Assembly: GCA_013138675.1 (NCBI GenBank)
Contig: WTCH01000051.1
Span: 1-12,516, forward strand
Origin: Woeseiaceae bacterium
Lineage (GTDB): Bacteria > Pseudomonadota > Gammaproteobacteria > Steroidobacterales > Woeseiaceae
Direction of reading: 5' to 3'
DNA length: 12,516 bases
Numbering within the stretch: the stretch's first letter is position 1; every line of letters begins with the position of its first letter. This document shows positions 6,825-12,516 of this stretch, in pieces. A model generated the notes under the pieces. The model did no database searches and was not told the origin of the DNA. It worked only from the letters and a program-made list of their open reading frames with translations. The position numbers and the translations under genes were made by a program.

Positions 6825-7424
6825 TTACGTCAGGGACCGGTAGATTTCATGAAGGGCGGCGACCTGGTCAAGAGTGCTGTCCAGGCTGTCGTCGTTCCGA
6901 ATGACGTCGTCAGCGATCGCCAGACGCTCCTCACGGCTTGATTGCGCAGCAAGCATGCGACGTGCCTGGTCCTCAGATTCGGCGTCACGGGCCGTGAGAC
7001 GGCGAATCTGCGTCTTTTCGTCGCAATCGACGACCAGGATACGATCTACGAGGTCTTTCAGGCTGGAATTGATCAAGAGCGGCACGACAATCATCTGATA
7101 CTCACCACCGGCTTGATTGGATTGACGGCCCGTTTCGTCCTGAATGCGCGGGTGCGTTATGGCCTCGAGCCGTTTGCGTGCCTCATCATCGGCAAACACA
7201 AGTTTGCGCAGGGCACCGCGATCCAGGTATCCATCGTCATCAATAAGCGATTCGCCGAACGTCGCGGCAATTTCGTCGAGTGCGGGCTGGCCTGGCGCTA
7301 CGACTTCACGCGCGATGACGTCGGTGTCGATGATCAATGCGCCGAGCTCGGCAAACATGTCCGCGACAGTGGATTTGCCACTCGCAATACCGCCTGTCAG
7401 GCCGATGCGCAGGGGCACAGACAC
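6825..7424 (-). CDS. coaE: Dephospho-CoA kinase CoaE
   Basis: CoaE phosphorylates the ribose 3'-OH of dephospho-CoA, the last step of coenzyme A synthesis. The 199-residue product shows the P-loop GLTGGIASGKST (8-19), then DTDVIARE, HPRI and VVPLLI segments, and the lid/adenine-binding region RLTARDAESEDQARRML followed by IADDVIRND. The start GTG 7424 directly abuts the TAA of pilD (7427-7425), so translation probably continues from pilD. A second in-frame GTG two codons downstream is an alternative start. No separate ribosome binding site is visible. Confidence 0.95.
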   Translation of the reverse strand: MSVPLRIGLTGGIASGKSTVADMFAELGALIIDTDVIAREVVAPGQPALDEIAATFGESLIDDDGYLDRGALRKLVFADDEARKRLEAITHPRIQDETGRQSNQAGGEYQMIVVPLLINSSLKDLVDRILVVDCDEKTQIRRLTARDAESEDQARRMLAAQSSREERLAIADDVIRNDDSLDSTLDQVAALHEIYRSLT

Positions 7425-8309
7425 TTACAGAAACTTGTCCGCGTAGGCGTTCCAGATCGCGTCACCGTAAAGCATGGTGATCCAGCCGGCGGCAGCGAGA
7501 TACGGGCCAAAGGGAATCGGCGACTGGCGATCACGGCCGCGCAGCAGGATCATCGCGATGCCGACCACTGCACCAACAACCGCCGATATCAGAATGATGA
7601 TGTGCAGCGTCTGCCAACCCAGCCAGGCACCGAGCGCCGCGAGCAACTTGAAATCGCCGTACCCCATGCCTTCCTTACCCGTGATCAGCTTGAACAACTG
7701 GTAGACGGTCCAAAGGCTCAGGTAACCGGCGAGGGCACCTATGATCGCGTCCCTGGGGGATACGAACAGCGTCTGGGCGCCTGCCAGAGGGTAAAACAGG
7801 CTCATAATGAGCCCGACCCACATCAAGGGCAGCACGATCGAATCGGGGATGATCTGATGATCGACATCGATCAGGCTGACGGCGACCAGGGCGAAGGTCA
7901 GGCCGATCGCCATCAGTGCTTCCCAGCCAAAGCCAAAATGCCAGGCACAAAAAGCGGCCAGCACGGCGGTCAACATTTCGACCAGCGGATAACGCAAAGA
8001 TATTGACGCACGGCAATTGCCGCATTGTGCGCCGAGCAGCAGGTAACTCAGAACCGGGATGTTCTGCCAGGCCTTGATGGTTTTGCCACAGGCAGGGCAG
8101 CGCGAGCGTGGTACGACAAGGTTGAATTTTCCGTCCGGCAGATCTTCCGGCAACGTATCTTTGAGTTCTTCGCACTGATCGCGCCACTCGCGCTGCATCA
8201 TGATTGGCAGGCGGTAGATGACGACATTCAGGAAGCTGCCGATCAACAAGGCAAAAGCAAACGCAACTGCCACGAAAATCACAGGCGCCTCGGTGAACAT
8301 TTCAAGCAC
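7425..8309 (-). CDS. pilD: Type IV prepilin peptidase/N-methyltransferase PilD
   Basis: PilD cuts the short leader off type IV prepilins at the cytoplasmic face and methylates the new N-terminal Phe. The 294-residue membrane protein has an N-terminal region typical of A24 peptidases (LLIGSFLNVVIYRLP). It has a zinc-type four-Cys cluster at Cys71, Cys74, Cys96 and Cys99, the catalytic Asp148 in LIDVDHQIIPD, and Asp219 in the GMGYGDFK motif. About seven or eight hydrophobic helices follow. The GTG at 8309 has GGAG seven bases upstream and is preferred over ATG 8300. Its likely substrates are the two pilins at the right end of the window. It is separated from pilC by a hairpin. Confidence 0.96.
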   Translation of the reverse strand: MLEMFTEAPVIFVAVAFAFALLIGSFLNVVIYRLPIMMQREWRDQCEELKDTLPEDLPDGKFNLVVPRSRCPACGKTIKAWQNIPVLSYLLLGAQCGNCRASISLRYPLVEMLTAVLAAFCAWHFGFGWEALMAIGLTFALVAVSLIDVDHQIIPDSIVLPLMWVGLIMSLFYPLAGAQTLFVSPRDAIIGALAGYLSLWTVYQLFKLITGKEGMGYGDFKLLAALGAWLGWQTLHIIILISAVVGAVVGIAMILLRGRDRQSPIPFGPYLAAAGWITMLYGDAIWNAYADKFL

Positions 8310-8340
8310 TCAATTTCTCCGTCCGGACACACCCGCAAAT

Positions 8341-8377
8341 GAAAACGGCGTCAGGAGTTTCCTCCGAACGCCGTTTC
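8341..8377 (-). terminator. Hairpin between pilC and pilD, likely partial terminator or attenuator
   Basis: A nine-pair outer stem (8343-8351 with 8368-8376) encloses a four-pair inner stem (8354-8357 with 8362-8365) capped by a four-base loop. Read on the minus strand, the stem ends in TTTT, then CATTT. It sits in the 91-base gap after the pilC stop. The T-run is short, so termination is probably incomplete and downstream pilD-coaE-zapD would be expressed at a lower level. An RNA-stability role is the alternative. Confidence 0.55.
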
Positions 8378-8400
8378 AATGCAATCGAGACGCCGGCTTT

Positions 8401-9621
8401 CTAGATAACAGAACCCATCTTGAAAATCGGCAGGTACATGGCGACAACGAGGCCACCAACCAGCACACCGAGAATAGCCATGATCATCGGCTCGAGCAGG
8501 CTCGAGAGGTTGTCTACGGCATTGTCGACATCTTCTTCGTAGAAGTCTGCGACCTTGGACGACATGTCATCGAGAGAACCGGATTCTTCACCAACCGCGA
8601 TCATCTGGATCACCATGTTCGGGAACAGGTCCGTGTTCTCCATGGCCTGCTGCAGGCGCTGACCCGTCGCAACCTCGTCACGCATTTCCAGCACACCAAC
8701 CTCGTAAACGATGTTGCCCGTGGCACCAGCAACCGACTCGAGTGCTTCAACAAGCGGCACACCGGCTGCAAACATCGTCGACAGCGTACGTGCATAGCGT
8801 GCAATGGCCGCTTTCTGCAGGATCCCGCCAATGATGGGAAGCTTGAGTGACAGGCGATCGAGCCAATGGCGCATCGGCCGCGAGCGTTTCTTGAAGTATA
8901 AGAAGGCACTGACGCCGGCGCCCGCCAGAATCACGATGTACCAGCCTTTTACACGTACAAAGACCGAAAGGTCGATTATCATTCGCGTGAACGTTGGCAG
9001 ATCGGCGCCGAAGCCCTTGAAGAGATCCTCGAATGCTGGAATAACGAAAATCAGCAGAATTGCCGTAACGACGAACGCGACGACAAGAACGGCGGCCGGA
9101 TAGGTCAGCGCCTTCTTGATCTTCTTCTTCAGTGCCTCGGTCTTTTCCTTGTAGGTGGCAATTTTATCCAGCAAGGATTCGAGAGCACCTGCTTGCTCAC
9201 CGGCTTCCACAAGATTCAAAACCAGGTCGTCGAAATACAACGGGTGTTTGGAAAAAGCTTCAGTCAGCGAGCTACCACCCTCAACGTCGCCCTTGACCGC
9301 CATAATGAGTTTCTGCATTGCTGCATTCTCATGACCTGAACCGACGATCTCGAAGGACTGCACAAGCGGAATACCTGCCGAGAGCATCGTGGCGAGCTGG
9401 CGCATGAAGATGGCGATGTCTGACGGTGCGATTGTTCCGCCGCCACCGAACATGCCCTTACTTTGTTTCTTGATTCGGGACGGGACCACGCCCTGGCGAC
9501 GCAAGTCGGCGCGCACGGCAGCCTCGTTGGTCGCCATGCTCTTGCCCTTGACCTTTTTGCCTTTTCTGTCAGTACCTTCCCAAACAAATGGAATGCTGCT
9601 TGTAATTGCTGTCTCAGCCAT
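8401..9621 (-). CDS. pilC: Type IV pilus inner-membrane platform protein PilC
   Basis: PilC is the inner-membrane platform on which pilin subunits are added or removed by the PilB and PilT motors. The 406-residue protein has an N-terminal cytoplasmic segment (FVWEGTDRKGKKVKG) and two T2SSF domains at about 68-191 and 271-393. Three membrane helices lie near 171-197, 226-243 and 378-400. Repeated family signatures are visible, such as LATMLSAGIPLV and its second-domain counterpart LSTMFAAGVPLV, and the EAGEQAG and VGEESGSL elements. It starts 29 bases after pilB and is surely in the same operon. The ribosome binding site is weak. E. coli HofC is the syntenic homologue. Confidence 0.97.
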   Translation of the reverse strand: MAETAITSSIPFVWEGTDRKGKKVKGKSMATNEAAVRADLRRQGVVPSRIKKQSKGMFGGGGTIAPSDIAIFMRQLATMLSAGIPLVQSFEIVGSGHENAAMQKLIMAVKGDVEGGSSLTEAFSKHPLYFDDLVLNLVEAGEQAGALESLLDKIATYKEKTEALKKKIKKALTYPAAVLVVAFVVTAILLIFVIPAFEDLFKGFGADLPTFTRMIIDLSVFVRVKGWYIVILAGAGVSAFLYFKKRSRPMRHWLDRLSLKLPIIGGILQKAAIARYARTLSTMFAAGVPLVEALESVAGATGNIVYEVGVLEMRDEVATGQRLQQAMENTDLFPNMVIQMIAVGEESGSLDDMSSKVADFYEEDVDNAVDNLSSLLEPMIMAILGVLVGGLVVAMYLPIFKMGSVI

Positions 9622-9650
9622 GATCTTTGCCCATAGTGCGAGGTGTAAAC

Positions 9651-11369
9651 CTACTCAATTGTAACCCGGTTGATCTCCACAAGGCTGGTAACCCCTTCCT
9701 TGACTTTGTTCAACGCGGCTCTGCGTAAATCGTAAACCCCCTCAGTAGCCGCCTGATCGGCGATCTGTATAGCGTTACCGCCTTCCATTATGATTCTGCC
9801 CATAGCCTCGGAGACTTCCATGACCTGGAAAATGCCAACACGACCCTTGTAACCGTCGTTGCAGCTTTTGCAGCCTTTCGCGCCGAATATTGTCAGACCT
9901 TCATCGAGGTCCTCCGCTTCGAATCCTTCTTTTTCGAGCGCCTCACGTGGTATGTCCTGAGTTTCTTTGCAATTATCGCAAAGGCGTCTCGCCAGGCGTT
10001 GCGCGATGATCAGGCTGACCGAGGTCGCGATGGCATAGGGTTTAACGCCCATGTCAACGAGCCGGGTCAGCGTACGAGGCGCATCGTTGGTATGCAGTGT
10101 CGACAGAACAAGGTGACCGGTCTGTGCGGCCTTGATCGCAATCTCGGCCGTCTCGAGGTCACGAATCTCACCTACCATTATCACGTCGGGATCCTGCCGC
10201 AGGAACGCTTTGAGTGACGATGCAAACGTCAGCCCGACCTTTGGATTGACGTTGACCTGGTTGATGCCTGGCAAGTTGATTTCAGCCGGGTCTTCAGCCG
10301 TTGAAATATTGCGGTCCTCGGTATTGAGTAAGTTGATGCCCGTGTACAGCGAAACAGTTTTACCGGAGCCTGTCGGACCGGTAACGAGGATCATGCCGTA
10401 AGGCTTCGCCAGGTGCTTCTCGTACAGCGCCCGTTGCTGCGGATCGTAGCCCAGCATCTCGATTCCGAGTTTGGCGCTGGCCGGGTCGAGAATACGCAAT
10501 ACGACCTTTTCGCCGAACAGCGTTGGACAGGTACTGACTCGAAAGTCGATGGCCCTGTTCTTCGACAGACGCATTTTGATACGGCCATCCTGCGGCACCC
10601 GGCGCTCGGCGATGTCCATGCGCGACATGACTTTTAGTCGGGCACATACCTTCGTGGCAAGCACGACCGGCGGTTGGGCGACTTCGGACAGAACGCCGTC
10701 GAGACGCGTTCTTACCCGGAAGTACTTTTCGTAGGGCTCGAAGTGGACATCTGATGCACCGCGCTTGATCGCATCGAGCAGAATCTTGTTAACGAAGCGG
10801 ACAACAGGCGCGTCTTCGACATCATCGCGCCGGACCTCATCTTCATGGTCGTCTTCGCCGGTAACGTCGAGATTCTCGAGATCGAAGTCATCGTCGTCCA
10901 ATCCGGACATCGACGTATCGACAGCCTCGATAGCTTTGACGATGCGTTCTTCGAGCTTGTCCTGTTCAACGACAACCGGATCGATACGCAAACTTGTCTG
11001 GAACTTGATGTCATCGATCGCCGCGAGATTGGTGGGATCGGAGATGCCCAGAAACAGGCGTTGGCCACGTTGCACCAGTGGCAATACGCGGTGCTTGTTG
11101 ATCAGTTTCTGATCGACCGAGCGTACGACGTCAATATCGACGTCTACGGCGTCGAGGTCGAGTAGTGGGACACCGAATTCGTGGGATGCGGCGACAGCGA
11201 TTGAACGAGCGTCAGCGAGGTCTTCATTGACAAGAAAGGGCACGAGCGGCAGCTTCTGTTTCCTGGCGGCGTCCATCGCCTCAAGGAGCTTGTCCTCAGA
11301 GATCAATCCGTCCTGCACGAGCCGTCTGGGCAAACCTGCAAGATTCGTTTGTGATGCCGTTACTGCCAT
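9651..11369 (-). CDS. pilB: Type IV pilus assembly ATPase PilB
   Basis: PilB is the hexameric cytoplasmic ATPase that powers pilus extension. The 572-residue product has an N-terminal MshEN-like domain (about 10-150), a very acidic linker (about 172-205, with DDDD and EDDHEDE), and the GspE/PilB ATPase core. Walker A GPTGSGKT is at 331-338, Walker B VGEIRD at 399-404, and the His box runs from 419 to 426. A four-Cys zinc site is at Cys464, Cys467, Cys500 and Cys503. In the first MshEN repeat the usual leading Arg of RLGxxLVxxG is Gly (GLPRRLVQDG), as in Pseudomonas-type PilB, so c-di-GMP binding here is doubtful. The ATG has only a distant AGGG upstream. E. coli HofB is the syntenic homologue. 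Confidence 0.97.
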   Translation of the reverse strand: MAVTASQTNLAGLPRRLVQDGLISEDKLLEAMDAARKQKLPLVPFLVNEDLADARSIAVAASHEFGVPLLDLDAVDVDIDVVRSVDQKLINKHRVLPLVQRGQRLFLGISDPTNLAAIDDIKFQTSLRIDPVVVEQDKLEERIVKAIEAVDTSMSGLDDDDFDLENLDVTGEDDHEDEVRRDDVEDAPVVRFVNKILLDAIKRGASDVHFEPYEKYFRVRTRLDGVLSEVAQPPVVLATKVCARLKVMSRMDIAERRVPQDGRIKMRLSKNRAIDFRVSTCPTLFGEKVVLRILDPASAKLGIEMLGYDPQQRALYEKHLAKPYGMILVTGPTGSGKTVSLYTGINLLNTEDRNISTAEDPAEINLPGINQVNVNPKVGLTFASSLKAFLRQDPDVIMVGEIRDLETAEIAIKAAQTGHLVLSTLHTNDAPRTLTRLVDMGVKPYAIATSVSLIIAQRLARRLCDNCKETQDIPREALEKEGFEAEDLDEGLTIFGAKGCKSCNDGYKGRVGIFQVMEVSEAMGRIIMEGGNAIQIADQAATEGVYDLRRAALNKVKEGVTSLVEINRVTIE

Positions 11370-11414
11370 AGCGTCAGCGCTGCCCTAGCGTTTCATAGAG
11401 CATCACAGTCTTAC

Positions 11415-11434
11415 TGATCCAAGTCCCCGGATCA
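11415..11434. repeat. Short palindrome upstream of pilB
   Basis: TGATCC (11415-11420) and GGATCA (11429-11434) form a perfect six-base inverted repeat around an eight-base spacer. It lies in the 159-base gap between pilA and pilB, 46 bases from the pilB start. It could be a regulator binding site or a small leader hairpin. No convincing promoter boxes were found around it. Confidence 0.3.
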
Positions 11435-11488
11435 ACTGGATTTTGTGCGGTTGTTCACAGTTAGAGAATTTGATTAAGTCAAACCCTC

Positions 11489-11523
11489 AAATCGGTGCCG
11501 AGAAGGCCTGATTTCGCCGATTT
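11489..11523 (-). terminator. Possible weak terminator or stem-loop after the downstream pilin gene
   Basis: A perfect seven-pair stem (AAATCGG at 11489-11495 with CCGATTT at 11517-11523) begins five bases after the pilin stop codon. It encloses 21 bases with a minor inner stem. On the minus strand it ends in ATTT and then GAGGG, so there is no strong T-tract. It may shield the pilin mRNA 3' end or partly terminate transcription before pilB. Confidence 0.3.
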
Positions 11524-11528
11524 TGCCG

Positions 11529-12029
11529 CTAGTTCCGGCAGCTGGACGGGAGATAGCGGGGGTCGACGGTCGGCGCCTGGTGAGCGGATGTAATACCGCC
11601 TCCGGTCAACGGTCCGGCTACACCGGCGGGGACCGGCGCGGCGCCACAGCGCCAAATGATGGCGCCAGCGGCTGACATGTAGGGGGTGGTTGATATCGTG
11701 TCGCCGAAGATGTCCTGATGTACGTCATTGCCGAACGTGATATCGACACGCCCGTTGACCACATTGACCCGGCTGACGAACTTGCCTTGCGTGTCCGTCG
11801 CCAATGGCGTCATACCGGCCGCGGCGCGATCAGCCGCGGGCATACCGGTTATATTGTAGGCATCCACGATGGGGACCTTTGCGCCGGCAGCCATATTGAG
11901 CGCCTCAGCGACCTGCGCCCGTACCGTGTAGGTCTGGTAAGCCGTGACCGCCATCGAGGCGAGGATGCCAATGATCGCGACGACGATCATCAACTCGATA
12001 AGTGTAAATCCCTTACTTTTGTGAAGCAT
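11529..12029 (-). CDS. pilA: Type IV pilin, divergent PilA paralogue lacking Pro22
   Basis: This is a type IVa prepilin. With the chosen ATG (12029-12027) the leader is MLHKSKG, of normal length, followed by mature FTLIELMIVVAIIGILA with Glu5 present. ATG at 12053 would give a 15-residue leader; neither has a clear ribosome binding site. The mature protein has about 159 residues and two C-terminal Cys (IIWRC and SSCRN) about 35 residues apart, forming the D-loop expected of pilins. Position 22 is Thr (MAVTAYQTYT) instead of the conserved Pro. It follows a second pilin gene and a strong terminator, and precedes pilB. Its globular domain differs greatly from that neighbour, so it may be a variant, minor or alternative pilin. 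Confidence 0.92.
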   Translation of the reverse strand: MLHKSKGFTLIELMIVVAIIGILASMAVTAYQTYTVRAQVAEALNMAAGAKVPIVDAYNITGMPAADRAAAGMTPLATDTQGKFVSRVNVVNGRVDITFGNDVHQDIFGDTISTTPYMSAAGAIIWRCGAAPVPAGVAGPLTGGGITSAHQAPTVDPRYLPSSCRN

Positions 12030-12077
12030 CCCGCTTCGCCCCATAGTCGTCATTTTGGGGATAGTACTCCAGCGTTC

Positions 12078-12108
12078 AAAAAAAAGCCCCGGACAGGCCG
12101 GGGCTTTT
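12078..12108 (-). terminator. Strong intrinsic terminator between the two pilin genes
   Basis: A GC-rich seven-pair stem, GCCCCGG (12086-12092) with CCGGGGC (12098-12104), has a five-base loop and is extended by four A-T pairs. On the minus strand it is followed by eight T (complement of 12078-12085). It should end transcripts of the pilin gene at the right edge. On the plus strand it has only TTTT, so it is at best weakly bidirectional. Confidence 0.9.
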
Positions 12109-12145
12109 CGACTTCATGCCTGAGCTCAAAAGCTCATACGAAATC

Positions 12146-12516
12146 TTAGGTGCGGCATGCAGCTGGCAGATGCTTGTTAGCAATTGCGGCGCCTGCGCTA
12201 GCACAATCCCACTGTACGCTACCGGCTTGTGCAGTGCTCGGTGTCATCTCAAGCGTCTTCGCCGTGATTACTGCGTGAGCATCACCGGCCGTACCGCCGT
12301 ATGTGACCTGAATCCTGCCTGCCGCTCCAACCTGTACTGATGTGACGTACTTGCCCGCGATCTCAGCGCCTTGTGCGAGCCCGGCAATAGTGTTGGTGGT
12401 TGGCATCACGCCACGATCCTGGAAGTACTCCGTAACGGCAGCTTTAGCACCACCCGAGAGGTTCAGACCTTCAGAAACCTGAGCGCGGATCGTGTAGTCC
12501 TGGTAAGCAGGAATAG
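12146..12516 (-). CDS. pilA: Type IV pilin PilA, 5' end cut by window edge
   Basis: The visible 123 codons carry the conventional pilin pattern downstream of the N-terminal helix: IPAYQDYTIRAQVSEGLNL, with Pro at the position equivalent to 22, then GGAKAAVTEY. Further on are the KYVTSVQV and ITAKTLEMTP segments. A C-terminal Cys pair in WDCASAG and PAACRT is about 15 residues apart. The stop is TAA at 12148-12146. The leader and first 20 or so mature residues lie outside the window, so its promoter cannot be seen. A following strong terminator and a normal Pro22 suggest that this is the major pilin, by inference. E. coli ppdD occupies this place. Confidence 0.93.
   Translation of the reverse strand, partial: IPAYQDYTIRAQVSEGLNLSGGAKAAVTEYFQDRGVMPTTNTIAGLAQGAEIAGKYVTSVQVGAAGRIQVTYGGTAGDAHAVITAKTLEMTPSTAQAGSVQWDCASAGAAIANKHLPAACRT

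Noticed and set aside
6114..6941. 275-codon plus-strand frame opposite zapD and the end of coaE
   Set aside because: It is antisense to zapD, whose protein is well conserved. No recognisable domain.
6942..8006. Long open frame (354 codons) on the plus strand across coaE and pilD
   Set aside because: It lies antisense to two clearly recognised genes. Its translation has no family pattern and it has no ribosome binding site. It is a by-product of codon use.
1..12516. Mobile element, CRISPR array, tRNA or rRNA
   Set aside because: No transposase, integrase, regularly spaced repeats, cloverleaf or rRNA sequence was recognised; the gene order is an ancestral core block.

Overview
The window looks like a piece of the core chromosome of a free-living gammaproteobacterium. 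The order secA-mutT on the plus strand, facing zapD-coaE and then prepilin and type IV pilus genes on the minus strand, matches the E. coli block secA-mutT-yacG-zapD-coaE-guaC-hofC-hofB-ppdD. The pilus genes here (pilD, pilC, pilB and two pilins) are full-length homologues. Species cannot be fixed from the sequence; a Chromatiales-, Xanthomonadales- or Woeseia-like lineage is a guess.

Layout. The left edge (1-64, minus) holds the first 21 codons of an exported protein. A 212-base gap with inverted-repeat sequence (65-276) separates it from a secreted methyltransferase-like protein (277-1020) and dciA (1035-1334), both minus. Next comes a divergent control region of about 310 bases (1335-1646). 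It contains a very good match to a cyclic-di-GMP-I (GEMM-I) riboswitch aptamer at about 1436-1525 on the plus strand. The riboswitch would lead the transcript of a membrane-anchored M23/LytM-type protein (1647-2579), followed by secA (2715-5630) and mutT (5644-6039).

mutT runs tail-to-tail into zapD with a 19-base overlap. On the minus strand, reading right to left, the genes are a 5'-truncated pilin (12516-12146), a strong intrinsic terminator, a second divergent pilin (12029-11529), pilB, pilC, a hairpin attenuator, pilD, coaE and zapD. pilD-coaE-zapD are almost without spacing.

How the genes fit together. SecA drives Sec export. The LytM protein and ZapD concern cell wall and division, MutT cleans the nucleotide pool, CoaE completes CoA, and DciA serves the replicative helicase. 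PilD processes the pilins, PilC and PilB assemble them. The most notable signal is the c-di-GMP riboswitch ahead of the LytM-secA unit, with a six-base complement between the aptamer and the LytM ribosome binding site that suggests a translational switch. Other oddities are a LytM active site with Asn for the first His of HxH, an extra segment of about 60 residues in the SecA preprotein-crosslinking domain, and a second pilin that lacks the conserved Pro22. I saw no mobile element, CRISPR array, tRNA or rRNA.
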